Translations under genes and position numbers: made by a program | Shown: piece by piece, positions 1 to 9,965 of the stretch | Layout: the number at the start of each line of letters is the position of its first letter | How positions within the stretch are numbered: position 1 is the first letter of the stretch | Notes under the pieces: generated by a model | What the model was told of the DNA's origin: nothing | Seen by the model: the letters and a program-made list of their open reading frames with translations, nothing else | Database searches by the model: none | Origin: Azolla caroliniana | Lineage: Eukaryota; Polypodiophyta | Length of the DNA: 64,000 nucleotides | NCBI GenBank assembly: GCA_043228905.1 | Contig: JBHGNT010000005.1 | Span: 10,850,001-10,914,000, forward strand | Reading direction: 5' to 3'

Positions 1-690
1 TGCCGAATTTGAAGCAATATCCAGTTGTTGATTTCCGACTGTCCACATAGCCCGCGAAGTCCGAGTCGGTGTAACCGACTACGCCTGAGGTTGGGTTCGA
101 GCAAAATAGGATGCCGAGGTCTTTTGTGCCAGCCAGATATCTGAACACATGCTTGATTGCGTTCCAGTGCGATCGGTCGGGGTTGTGCATGAATCTGCTG
201 ACGACTCCTACGACATGAGAAATATCAGGCCGTGTTGCGACCATTGCGTACATAAGGGAGCCGACTGCCGGTGCATACGGTACTGACTTCATATCTTCCC
301 CCTCTGGACCAGATGTCTGGCAGTCTCCCTGAGACAGTCGAAGGTTAATGGGGAGTGGGGTTGAAGTAGACTTGGCCAAGTGCATGTTGAAGTGTTCCAA
401 GACACGTCCGATGTATTCGGTTTGAGACAATAAAAGTTGTCGTTTAACGTGATGCTGACTAATCTTCATACCAAGTATGTGTCTTGCCAGACCGCGGTCC
501 TTGATGGCAAACTTCAACCGCAGTTTCTGAACAAGTTCGGTGAGCTCTCCGGTGTGCCGACCGGAGCTTAGCATGTCATCGATGTAGATGATGAGGAAGA
601 TGGGTGACCGATCTTGAGCTGTTTGGTGAAGAGACAGTGGTCCTCATCGCTCTTTGAGAAGCCGACCGATTGGATGAATACGACCATTAT
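1..690 (-). pseudogene. Ty1/copia reverse transcriptase / RNase H fragment
   Basis: Translated on the minus strand this stretch gives the C-terminal half of a copia reverse transcriptase. The catalytic YIDDM box lies near 572-589, followed by the 'DRGLARHILGMKI' region, the 'SLMYAMVATRPDIS' region and the start of RNase H ('YTDSDFAGYVDS'). The reading is broken by shifts and runs off the window edge at position 1. It is a decayed remnant of a retroelement, separate from the element that starts at 1137. The RNase H tail at 955-1136 lies upstream of it in minus-strand order, so the two pieces are not collinear parts of one element. Confidence 0.8.
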
Positions 691-954
691 ACACTCGTAT
701 TCGACACTCCCCCGTAATGGGCATATACATGGGTTATCTAAAAAATTCTAGGTATATACAAGGTTTATCGAACAGATCGGTTTTGTTAGAGTTGGCAAGA
801 TCCGAAGACAGAAGACCGAACTAGTCGGGTCGGAAGAGCTGAAGCCGAACCTCAAAGAACCGATGTTTGTTGTCCGAAGCCGTCATGTACTGTATGTCCA
901 ACTTTAACCAGACTGATTTTTCGTAACGCCCATCTAGTGCCAAAGGAACCGGAA

Positions 955-1136
955 ACGATCCGCCGAAAGACACTTGGTCATTCCATCTACGACATTATCG
1001 GTTGTGGATATTTTCTTGAGACCGATTTTCCCTGAAATGACGCAGTCCCGAATGAAGTGATATCGAACGTCGATATGCTTGGAGGCATTGTGGAGAACCG
1101 GATTCTTTGACAAAGCAACAACACCCTGATTGTCGC
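955..1136 (-). pseudogene. Ty1/copia RNase H C-terminal fragment
   Basis: The minus strand encodes 'SDNQGVVALSKNPVLHN' and 'KHIDVRYHFIRD', the conserved end of copia RNase H. It stops abruptly at about 1136, where LTR sequence of the neighbouring copia element begins. A short purine tract followed by TG near 690-715 (minus strand) may be the polypurine tract and LTR edge of this or the adjacent remnant. No intact reading frame remains. Confidence 0.75.
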
Positions 1137-1266
1137 TATCCCACTTAAGTACAAGGTCCTATTTAAGGCGTTATAGTCAACACTTTTAACTAGATTTTAT
1201 CTAGGTAACTACGAAGTTACATTGTTGACTAACTAACTAAACTAAATTGAGCTTGATCTCTCAACA
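1137..1266 (-). repeat. Truncated 3' LTR of copia element A
   Basis: These 130 bases match the inner end of the 442-bp LTR at 4405-4846, ending in CTCTCAACA at 1266. A polypurine tract (minus strand, next to 1267-1285) follows directly. The outer about 310 bp of the LTR are missing and are replaced at 1137 by an unrelated copia RNase H fragment. Confidence 0.85.
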
Positions 1267-1863
1267 GGCCCCCTCAAGCTCAAGTGTGAGGCATCCAACA
1301 TCCGTTTTGGCTTTTGTCGGCTTCGTGTGCTTCCGTCCAGCTTTCTGCTTTCTTCGTTGTGGCAATCTCAGTTCCTCCCCCTCAAGCCGATGACGAAGGC
1401 TTGTTGTGTGTGGGTAAAGGTCGACTACTTCCACCCATTGTGGGTTACGAGCCGCTTTGGTGGAGCTCTTGGGCTCTTGTTCGGCCGCTACCTTCATCGT
1501 GAATGTGTAATGATGGGCCATGTACTCGTTGTAGCCGTACCGAGTGATGGGGTTCTTAGCTCTAGATGAGCGTCGAAGTTTTTCGCTCGACGATGTGAGC
1601 GCCTTCTTTACTCCGGGTGTACGCATGATGGGTACACCAAACTCACTGTCTAGTGAGGGAGTCGATCCATCCGAATCATTGTTGTCGGGGTGGTCGACTT
1701 TGTATTCAGGCATCTTACCTTTGCCTTTGTCCAAGTTCGTACTTGGCCGCGACGTGCTTGGGTCGCGTGGGGGCTCTTGTGGCCCACTAGGCTTTGCTGT
1801 AATCCGTCTTTCTTCGAACATGTGTTCGAAGCGATCTCCATCTTCTACCTCTGGTTCGGCGGA

Positions 1864-2856
1864 TTACGGGTCGAGCGGAGTCGGAGTCGAAGTTGTCTCT
1901 AGTGCGTACCAGGATGCGGACTTGTCGAAGACTACGGCTCGACTTACCCGAACCACTCGAGTAGAAGGGTTGTAGCACTTGTATGCTTTCTTCTCTGATG
2001 AGTATCCTATGAGGATACATTCCTCCGACTTCACGTTGGGCTTCTGTCGTTGTTCGTTCGGGATGCGCACATTCGCAATGCTTCCGAACACCTTGAGGTG
2101 TGACAGGATTGGCTTCCTTCCGACGAGAAGCTCGTAGGGAGTTAGCTCATGGACTCCATTAGTGGTGCACTGGTTCATGAGATAGACGGTCGTGGATGCC
2201 ACTTCGGACCAATAGAAATTCGGCATGTGCTTCTCATGCATCATGGTGCATGCTACCTTGAGTATTTGCCGATTCTTCCTTTCGGCTACTCCATTTTGTT
2301 GGGGTGTGTGTAGGCACGAGAATTCTCTCCGAATGCCTTCACTTTGGAGGTAGGAGGTGAATTTGTCGGAGAAGTACTCCTTTCCTCCATCCGATTGTAG
2401 GCATCGAATGTGCCGACCAATTTCTTTTTCAACTTGGCCCTTGAGCTTTTGGAAGTGGGAGAGCACTTCACTTTTCTTCTTCATCGGGTAGATCCACGCG
2501 TAGCATGAGTAGTCGTCGATGAAGGTTACGTAGTATCGGCATCCGCCGATCTTCGGCGTTTGAGCCAGTCCCCATACATCCGAGTGTATGACGTCGAGGA
2601 CGCCTTTGCTTGCGTGACATTCCTTCGGGAATGGGAGTCGATGTTTTTTGTTGAGTTGACACGCTTCGCATACTTGGTCGCCTCGTTTCGACTCGTATGT
2701 CGGAAGTCCGATGACGACTCCCTTGTTTTGCATCGCTCGAAGCCGTTGCAGGTTTATGTGGCCGATTCTCTTGTGCCACAACTGGATGCTTGTCTCGGTT
2801 TTGAGACCTTTGGTGTACATTGCCGATTTCACCTTGTTCGAATCGAGGATAAACAT
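1864..2856 (-). pseudogene. Copia element A integrase (GAG_pre-integrase + rve)
   Basis: This open stretch of about 330 codons carries the pre-integrase zinc-binding region ('LWHKRIGHINLQRL', 'CEACQLNKKHRLPF') and the integrase core. The D,D-35-E residues appear in 'DVIHSDVWG', 'LQSDGGKEYF' and 'PQQNGVAERKNR'. After the core come the usual 'HLKVFGS' and 'ECILIGYS' boxes. The catalytic residues look intact, but the element lacks RT and so cannot be autonomous. A single nonsense codon (TAA, fits CAA to TAA) ends it at 1864; the same frame stays open to about 1270. Confidence 0.9.
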
Positions 2857-3234
2857 CTCTCCGCCCCTTAGCTATGAGTCAACCATCTTTCCCAATGAAA
2901 CAACCTTCGTTGTTGAAGCGGACTTGCATGCCTTGCTCCACGATTTAGCCGACCGAGACCAAATTCTTCGTTATTGTGGGCACATGCAAGACATTCTTGA
3001 TGCAAATTTGCTTGTCTTCTTTCCCGAATGGGACATTGCTGATGTGCCGAATGGGGTGTGTGGTGTCGTCTCCCATCTCTATGAAACCAGGTCTATCCGG
3101 CGTTCATAAATCACGAAACCACTCTTTGTGAGATGTCATGTGATGTGAGGCGCCGGAATCGACGAACCACACATCTTCTGAGTTGGAGGTGCTTGCGGAG
3201 TTGGAGTCCGGCATAGAGTTCGCTCTATGCCTCA

Positions 3235-4236
3235 TTACGAACATTCCGCCATGGTCGCCGTAGTTGGAATTTGGGGCGTAATTTGTAAACATTTCACTAC
3301 GATCGTCGTAGTCGGAATTCGACGCGTGATTTGTGAACATTTTGCTGCGGTTGTCGTGGTCGGAGTTCGATGCGTAGTTTGTGAGCTGTCGACTTGTTGA
3401 AGCCGACTCACTTCTCTTTTTCCGACACTCTGCCTCGTAGTGGCCAATTTTGCCGCAATAATTGCAAGTTGCGGGCCTCGTTTGCCGACCATGTTCGGCG
3501 TGGAAGCTCCCCCTTCTTCCGAAGGTTCCTCAATGGCTTCTGTGAAGGTTTGAGTTCCCTTCGCGTGATGGGTCGAATTGACCTCTTCTACCGCCGTGAC
3601 CTCCTCCTCGGCCACCGTCCGAATTCGAGAAGAACATTTGTCCTTCCAACGTCTTACTTTTGGTTCAGACGTGATTCTCTTCGACCAATAGCATTGATTG
3701 GAGGTCAAAGAATGAATGAGGGTTTTCTCTCGCCAAGATTGCCGTCCGTAATGGATCGAATCGTTGTGCGAGGCCGTCCAAGCAACTTGAACCATCTCGT
3801 CTTCGTCGATGTTTATTTTAATGGAGCCGAGTGAGTCGCAAATGCTCTTGATCTTGGCGGTGTAGTCCGACACGAACATGTCTTTTTGCCGAACGTTGTT
3901 CAACTCTTGTCGGAGTTGAAGCTTTCGAGCGGTTGTGTTGGCGGCGAACATTTTCTTTAAGTTCGCCCACGCTTCTTTAGGCGTCTTGGCATCTCGAATG
4001 TGGCTAAGCATGTGGTCGTGAACACATGTTGCCAAGCAATACATGACTCGACTCACTGCTTGCTCCCATGTTGCGTAGTCGGCGTTCTTTGAGTCGGGTC
4101 GATTTTCTTGAGTGCCGTTGATGTAGCTCCAATACCCTTGGCCGACGAGGTATTGGGTCATCTTGTACTCCCAAGATGAATAATTGCTCCGGTCTAGCTT
4201 TTCACTAGGGAGCGAGCTACCCATTTGTGTGTTCAT
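3235..4236 (-). pseudogene. Copia element A gag
   Basis: The minus-strand start at 4236 opens a gag polyprotein of the UBN2 / retrotran_gag type. It has 'LDRSNYSSWEYKMTQYL', 'WSYINGT' and the 'KEAWANLKKMF' helix, followed by 'RQELNNVRQKDMFVSDYT'. After about 150 codons the frame is shifted. The downstream residues in this frame are not gag-like, and the genuine zinc knuckle at about 3415-3480 lies in another frame. Gag packages element RNA in virus-like particles. Confidence 0.85.
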
Positions 4237-4392
4237 GTTGATTGTGTCTTCTCTTCTTTTGCTTTTCTTCCTTCGATCACGTACACGTGCTACGTAGCGG
4301 CACTACGGTAGCCGATAGCCAGATTTTGTCGTCGGCATCTCGAACACGCAATCATGGAGTCAGGTGGGCTTAGTGGATTTTCTAAACCACAC

Positions 4393-4404
4393 GCTCTGAT
4401 ACCA
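4393..4404 (-). other. Primer-binding site of copia element A
   Basis: The minus strand reads TGGTATCAGAGC, the standard plant copia site complementary to the 3' end of initiator tRNA-Met. It abuts the LTR that starts at 4405. Confidence 0.9.
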
Positions 4405-4475
4405 TGTTAATAATTAGGTAATTAATTAAGCAAGGGTTAATTAGTACCTAATTATGTGTGGAAGATTATGTGATA

Positions 4476-4528
<53 letters not shown>

Positions 4529-4846
4529 CACTTATGAACAACACAAGATGGGGGATGAGTAACTATGTTAAATTAGCATTATTATCATCAAAAACAAAAA
4601 TACCCACAATGAGGTATATATACATCTCATGTGCAAAGGTGCACATGTGTGAGTAGAATATAGGTACTAATGTGTAAGTCCTATATTAAATGTACTTAGG
4701 AGTGGAAGATCTAGAATATCCTACCTAAGTACAAGGTCCTATTTAAGGCGTTATAGTCAACACTTCTAACTATATTCTATCTAGGTAACTACGAAGTTAC
4801 ATTGTTGACTAACTAACTAAACTAAATTGAGCTTGATCTCTCAACA
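4405..4846 (-). repeat. 5' LTR of copia element A
   Basis: This 442-bp LTR starts TGTTAA and ends CTCAACA. It contains a (TG)n(AG)n microsatellite at about 4477-4526. The family recurs as the truncated copy at 1137-1266, the plus-oriented copy at 14216-14674 and the split copy at 34796-40357. Confidence 0.92.
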
Positions 4847-5049
4847 AATATCCTACATGGTTGAAAGCAACATCTTCACATGGGCTTAGTGTGAGCAAGT
4901 ACACACTTTTGTGTTCAAAGACAAGGAGACATTCCCCCAACCACAAAAGAAGACTAGACATTTTGAGATGATCTCCACAAAGCCACTCTTAAATGCCAAT
5001 GGATAGTTGACTACTTTTTGAGAGTGTATATTCTATCGTACATAATCCG

Positions 5050-5415
5050 ACATCTATATTTTAAATGTAACATTACTTAGCATTGATTTGGGTATTCGAA
5101 CCATTGCTTCCATGCAACTTAGCTCACATGCATTGCGATGTGAGACAGGGCATTGGGGCACAAGTGATGACAGTGATCGACTATGCACACTTTGCCTTAA
5201 ACAAGTTTGCGGGTCTGAGTGTCACACTTTGATACAATGCTCTGCCTTTGATCATATTCGACCATGCTTTCACATCTCTTCGACCGAGCCCAATCCTTGC
5301 ATGAATTCCTCTCACAACCACAATGTGCACTCTCGATTGCAACATTCATTGGTAAAGTTCTTGAACATCGAGAGTCACTACTCACTTTCACACGTATCAC
5401 GTGAAATGTAATATT
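5050..5415 (+). pseudogene. LINE 3'-end fragment (zf-RVT-like)
   Basis: A plus-strand frame of about 107 codons starts with 'GIRTIASMQLSSHALRCE' and has a C-X2-C...H...C pattern ('LCTLCLKQ', 'CHTLIQCSAF'), like the zinc-binding tail of plant non-LTR elements. The same 'TIASM.LSSH' peptide appears at the end of the minus-strand LINE fragment at 14687-15456, so both derive from one family. No other part of the element is adjacent. Confidence 0.6.
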
Positions 5416-5611
5416 TTTGGTCTCATAGGTCATATTTGACCTCCGAAGACGATAATATAATGTCTCTCTCTCTCTCTCTCTCTCTCTTTTATTATCGTAA
5501 TTAGCTTACCCTAAGCTAAGTTGTTACACTACTACAAGCACTACATCTTGGGTTTGAAACCCAAATTTCTCACCTGTCTTTTACTTTATACATATCTCTT
5601 AATTCATTACA

Positions 5612-5720
5612 TGCCACTGTGGAATGTCAGGGTTGAGCCCATGACCATCTGGTCTCCATTGGGCAACCTTACCTCTTAGTCTTTCATTGTGCAACCTTAC
5701 CAACTGAGCTACTACATCCA
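5612..5720 (-). repeat. tRNA-derived SINE-like unit
   Basis: The minus strand has a perfect tRNA A box (TAGCTCAGTTGG, 5700-5711) and a B-box-like GGGCTCAACCC (5630-5640). The spacing is too long for a tRNA because a 28-bp piece ('GGTAAGGTTGC.CAATG') is duplicated between the boxes. With one copy removed, the A-B spacing would be tRNA-like. No cloverleaf or clean acceptor stem is visible, so it is called a SINE head or degenerate tRNA relic rather than a tRNA gene. Confidence 0.45.
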
Positions 5721-6143
5721 TCCGACCTCCCATACATGTGTATGTATGTATGTATGAGTGAGTGAGTGCAAAGGAAATGCATGTCAATTTGGAGGCATAG
5801 TTTTGCAAATTCTCCTAAATGTATGGAGGATTCTTGTATGTATGTATAGTCTAGACTCTACATATATGTAGTGACTCTACATATGTATATGATATATCTA
5901 TCATATATATGTAATAATAAAGTATGTATGCGTATTTTCATGAATGGTAGTCTGCGTAATATAATAGCGTCTGTCGTCGATGGCGACGGCGACGACGACA
6001 ACGATGAGCACGACCCCCTCCTGCTGCAGAATCGCAATATCCTGCACTTCTTAGGTATTTCCTTCTCTGAACCTCTTCGCTGAAGTCTCTTTGTATATTT
6101 CAAAGGAGATACCGTTTATCTCCTTTTGGATCATTCTTTCAAC
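5721..6143 (+). promoter_or_regulatory. Upstream region of the SUVH gene
   Basis: This is the presumed promoter and 5' UTR. It holds short ATGT tetranucleotide runs (5740-5760, 5838-5850) and an AT-rich stretch with 'TATATGATATATC' near 5886-5900. A short GC-rich 'GACGGCGACGACGAC' tract lies near 5984. A definite TATA box or transcription start cannot be assigned. Confidence 0.35.
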
Positions 6144-9100
6144 ATGGAGGATATGGCTTCTGCTTCTTCTAGTGCAGAGAAGAATATTCTCCTCAGAACT
6201 TCTCTATCTCTTGCAAATGGATGCAAACATCGTGGAATCATGAGAAACGGTAAGGTTAGACCTTGCGGAATTCGTGACTATCCTGATTCTCTACCTTTAG
6301 GCAAGAACAGTAAGATTGCTCGTGATTTTTCAAGCTTCATTCCTAACGACAAGAAGACGGTTAGGGACTTTCCCATCCATGAAAATAGGAAAGAGAAGAA
6401 GGTTGTCCGGGATTTCCCGGAATTTATCAGTAAGCGAATGGAGTGTGAAGAGTGTGGACATGAAGAGATTATCGCGGAAAAATGTAACGTTGAGACCTTG
6501 AATGAGAAGAAGAAAAAGAAGGGTATTGTTTCGGACAAGGGAAAGAAGGAATGTTTTTCAACAAAGAATAGAAACGAGGATTTTGTCTTGTCGGATAAAG
6601 AAAATGGTGTTGTTCCAGTACCACAGGCAGATATTGCATTGCAGAAATGTGAAGAAGGTAAAGCTGCCTCATATGATGATGAAGTGCCTCATATGGCAAA
6701 GAAGGAGATGAAGACAATCAGGAGTTTCCCAACAGTTCTCAAAGATAAGAAAGAGAAAAAGACTACAAGAGATTTCCCAGATTCATTCAGGAAGGAGGCA
6801 GATAATATAGGGAAATCTGAAGTTGATATGGTTGACAAATCTAATGATAAGATCTTGCATCAGCAAAAGGAAGAACAAGATTTTGTATCATCAGATAAGA
6901 AAAAAGATTCCATTCTAGTTTCTCAGTCTGATATGAGATTGCAGAAAAAAGAAGAGGACACAGTTGATGCTGGCGATGATGAAACTCAAATATGTGAGAG
7001 GGGTGAAATTGTCCAGAGGAAGGAGAAGAAGGCGACCAGGGATTTCCCAACAGTTCTCAAAGATAAGAATGAGAAAAGAACTCCTGGTGATTTCGCAAAC
7101 TCAGTTGTTAAGGTCATAAATGACACGAAACAAGAAGATGTAGGAAAGGAAAGTAAGAAAGAGAAAAAATCAATTAGGGATCTCCCAGAAAATTATATAT
7201 TATCATCTGATGAGAAAATTTATGCCAGCTTAGAGTCACATCCTTATAGTCCATCACGGGGAGCTGAACAGGGAAAAAAGGATGGTGCTGAGTGGACTCT
7301 AGTTTATGGAAAAAGAGAAATTAAACAGAAGGAGAAGAAAACAATGAGGGATTTCCCAGTACTCAAGGATATGCAAGAGAAAAAGGCTACTTGTGATTTC
7401 GCAGATTCTATTTGTAAGAAAGTAGATGACTTGGAACAATCTGAAGATGATGGAAAGAAATTAGATCCCATGGAACAAACTGAAGATACTGGAAATGAAG
7501 ATGATACAATTGAGAAATCTGATGGTCAGATATTGTGCCTGAGAAACAAAGAAAAGGATTTCATATCATCAGATACAAAAGAAAAATCCATTCTAGAGTT
7601 GCAATTAAATATTCCATGGCACAAACTTGAACAGAACAAACCTGATGATGGTAGTGAAGAGCCTCAGAAGGGTGGAAAATTAGAAATTGAAGAAAAAGAA
7701 GACAAGACAATCAAGGATTTCCCAGATTCTGTTAGTAAGGAAATGGATGATGTAGAATCATCTGAAGCTGCTGGAAGTGCAGGTGATTTGGCTGAGAAAT
7801 CGAACACTCAGATCTCTTACCAAAGAAAGAATCGAAAGAAATTTGTGTCATTGGATAAGGTAATCCATGAATCACAACCAGATATTCCATTAGAGAGAGT
7901 TGAACACGAAAAGAATCAGGATGGTGCTGAGGGGACTCAGATTGTTAATGAACGTGAAATTAATTCTCAGAAGGAGATTGAAGTTGTGGCAACTTTTGAG
8001 CGAGTCAAGAAAACACAAAGAAAGTCTGCAATTAGGGATCTTCCTGATGTGGCTAAATCACTACCTGTACTTGGAAAAGAAATTCTCACTAAGAGCTGTG
8101 ATAGAGAGCGAGATGAATCTTCTCCTCCAGAGGTTTCCAGAATTAAAGAGAAGACAACCAAGGATAGCAGAAATGCTGGTGAGAGTGGAAAGAAGAAGAG
8201 ACCATTCAAGGAACCAGAGTTTGCTGAAGGAAATACAAAAGTATCTAATCCTACACCTGATTCTCGACCATCTGATGAGGTCAAGGATGTAGACTCCAAG
8301 ATTAAAACTGAAAATGATCAAGAGGATGCCATTCCCATGTCTATAAAACGGAAAAGTAAGACTTTGACACCATCTGATTCAGGAAAGAAGGCCAGATTAT
8401 CATCTGGAAAGTTAATGAAGCCAGGTTTAGGTACAGAGATAGGCCATCCTAAAAAGGCCTTGAGAGAGACCTTGAGATTATTTGATTCTGTTCGCCGTAA
8501 GGTTGTTCAGGATGAAGAGAAATATGTAAAACAAGGAAGAGGATGTAGATCAGATCTCCAAACTTTATCACTTGTAAAGGATCAAGGTTTTGTTCAGACT
8601 GAGAAGGTTATTGGTTCAATTCCAGGTTTAGACATTGGGGATATATTTTGTTTTAGGACAGAGGCTTCATTTACAAGAGTGCATGGTCCAATTCAAGGTG
8701 GTATTGAATACTTAACGGCAAAGGATTCTGAATGGGATATGCCTATTGCAATAGGGATTGTCTCAAATGCTGGCCAGGATGGTGAAGATAATGGAGAAGA
8801 ACTTATTTATAGTGGTCAAGGAGGCAGATCTGCAGACAATAAGCAAATTGCTGACCAGAAGATGGAGAGAGGCAATTTGGCCATGGATGGAAGCAGAAAA
8901 CACAAGGTGCCTGTGAGAGTTATTCGTGGCATCAAGGATGCTAATAGTCCATCTGGGAAAGTTTTTGTTTATGATGGCCTCTACTCTGTTGTGGATACCT
9001 TTACCAGAAAAGGTTTAAATGGCTTTGATGAGTTCCAATTCAGGCTTCAGCGTATGCCTGATCAAACAGAACTTGGATCTAATCTGTTTATGCTAGCTCA

Positions 9101-9965
9101 AAAGATGAAGAATCAACGACCAGCATCCCGTACAAACGTTACTGTCCAAGATTTATCTGAAGGTAAGGAACGCCTACCCATCTGTGTTGAAAATACAGTT
9201 GATGATGAGAAAGCACCCCTTGCTTTTGAATATGTAACAGAAGTAAGATATCCTGATGGCATTGAAAAGTTTGATTCTGCAGTTGGGTGCACTTGTAAAG
9301 GTGTGTGCACACCTTCTAGTAAGTGTAGTTGTTTCTCAAGAAATGGAGATGAGTTCCCATATTTAAATATGGGATCCCTTGTAAGAGAGAAAGACTACAT
9401 TTTTGAGTGTGGTAACCAATGCTCATGCTCTACAAGTTGCCGAAATAGAGCATTTCCAAAGATTAGACTTGAAGTGTTCAAGACACAAGACCGTGGATGG
9501 GGTGTTCGGTCTCTAGAGATGATTGCAGCAGGAAGCTTTGTTTGTGAGTACACCGGTAAGTTGGTTTTTGGTGATGAAATGATCAAGACAGTGGGTAATA
9601 AAGAGTTTATCTTAGATTTAAGAAGGGCCCCTATTAAAACACCCCGCTGGGGTAATGTGCCAAATATTTTTCCGAACAGGTCTCCTTCAGACATAATGTC
9701 AGATGTTGGGACCCCTAAGCTTATTATAGATGCTAACCAATGTGGTAATGTGGCTCGATTTATTAATCATAGCTGCTCACCCAACCTTCTTATTCAGAAG
9801 GTTTTGTCTCACCATCAGCATGCCAAACTCCCTCAGATCAAATTATTTGCAATGGACAATATTCCTCCCTTGAGGGAGCTAACTTTTGATTATGGATGTC
9901 CCACAAATGATGAAGAGAGTATTGCATGCTTATGTGGAAGCTTTGATTGTAGGGGGAGGCTATAA
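6144..9965 (+). CDS. SUVH5/6-like histone H3K9 methyltransferase
   Basis: An intronless frame of 1273 residues; the first ATG is at 6144. The C-terminal third has the plant SUVH layout. An SRA/YDG domain (about residues 823-980, YDG at 943-945) in this family binds methylated cytosine. A cysteine-rich pre-SET (about 1046-1105) is followed by SET from about 1110 with 'RGWGVRS', 'FVCEYTGK', the 'FINHSCSPN' catalytic box (N1208) and 'ELTFDYG'. The post-SET is 'CLCGSFDC' near the end. The expected role is nuclear H3K9 methylation coupled to DNA methylation and transposon silencing. The N-terminal about 650 residues are lysine/glutamate-rich and repeat an RDFP motif about 13 times; RDFP motifs are, as I recall, also present in SUVH5/6. 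At 1273 residues it is well above the roughly 800 of Arabidopsis SUVH5. All visible catalytic residues are kept. Confidence 0.95.
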   Translation: MEDMASASSSAEKNILLRTSLSLANGCKHRGIMRNGKVRPCGIRDYPDSLPLGKNSKIARDFSSFIPNDKKTVRDFPIHENRKEKKVVRDFPEFISKRMECEECGHEEIIAEKCNVETLNEKKKKKGIVSDKGKKECFSTKNRNEDFVLSDKENGVVPVPQADIALQKCEEGKAASYDDEVPHMAKKEMKTIRSFPTVLKDKKEKKTTRDFPDSFRKEADNIGKSEVDMVDKSNDKILHQQKEEQDFVSSDKKKDSILVSQSDMRLQKKEEDTVDAGDDETQICERGEIVQRKEKKATRDFPTVLKDKNEKRTPGDFANSVVKVINDTKQEDVGKESKKEKKSIRDLPENYILSSDEKIYASLESHPYSPSRGAEQGKKDGAEWTLVYGKREIKQKEKKTMRDFPVLKDMQEKKATCDFADSICKKVDDLEQSEDDGKKLDPMEQTEDTGNEDDTIEKSDGQILCLRNKEKDFISSDTKEKSILELQLNIPWHKLEQNKPDDGSEEPQKGGKLEIEEKEDKTIKDFPDSVSKEMDDVESSEAAGSAGDLAEKSNTQISYQRKNRKKFVSLDKVIHESQPDIPLERVEHEKNQDGAEGTQIVNEREINSQKEIEVVATFERVKKTQRKSAIRDLPDVAKSLPVLGKEILTKSCDRERDESSPPEVSRIKEKTTKDSRNAGESGKKKRPFKEPEFAEGNTKVSNPTPDSRPSDEVKDVDSKIKTENDQEDAIPMSIKRKSKTLTPSDSGKKARLSSGKLMKPGLGTEIGHPKKALRETLRLFDSVRRKVVQDEEKYVKQGRGCRSDLQTLSLVKDQGFVQTEKVIGSIPGLDIGDIFCFRTEASFTRVHGPIQGGIEYLTAKDSEWDMPIAIGIVSNAGQDGEDNGEELIYSGQGGRSADNKQIADQKMERGNLAMDGSRKHKVPVRVIRGIKDANSPSGKVFVYDGLYSVVDTFTRKGLNGFDEFQFRLQRMPDQTELGSNLFMLAQKMKNQRPASRTNVTVQDLSEGKERLPICVENTVDDEKAPLAFEYVTEVRYPDGIEKFDSAVGCTCKGVCTPSSKCSCFSRNGDEFPYLNMGSLVREKDYIFECGNQCSCSTSCRNRAFPKIRLEVFKTQDRGWGVRSLEMIAAGSFVCEYTGKLVFGDEMIKTVGNKEFILDLRRAPIKTPRWGNVPNIFPNRSPSDIMSDVGTPKLIIDANQCGNVARFINHSCSPNLLIQKVLSHHQHAKLPQIKLFAMDNIPPLRELTFDYGCPTNDEESIACLCGSFDCRGRL

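Larger units (their letters stand above)
1267..4392 (-). mobile_element. Copia element A internal region, reverse transcriptase deleted
   Basis: Minus-strand order is gag (UBN2-type, start at 4236), a CCHC zinc knuckle (about 3415-3480, C-X2-C-X4-H-X4-C), aspartic protease ('WFVDSGASHHMT', about 3150) and integrase (1864-2856). The linker to RT ('RYGYNEYMAHHYTF', then 'NPQWVE') is then joined directly to a basic tail ending at the polypurine tract. RT and RNase H are absent. Frameshifts separate gag, zinc knuckle and protease. A TAA at 1864-1866 interrupts the integrase-linker frame, which continues on both sides. This is a dead deletion derivative. Confidence 0.9.

Noticed and set aside
1314-3834. 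Plus-strand open frames of 60-146 codons at 1314-3834
   Set aside because: They are antisense to the copia gag-integrase coding sequence, which has clear domain matches on the minus strand.
5630-5711. Functional tRNA gene
   Set aside because: The A-B box spacing is too long because of an internal duplication, and acceptor and anticodon stems do not fold convincingly.
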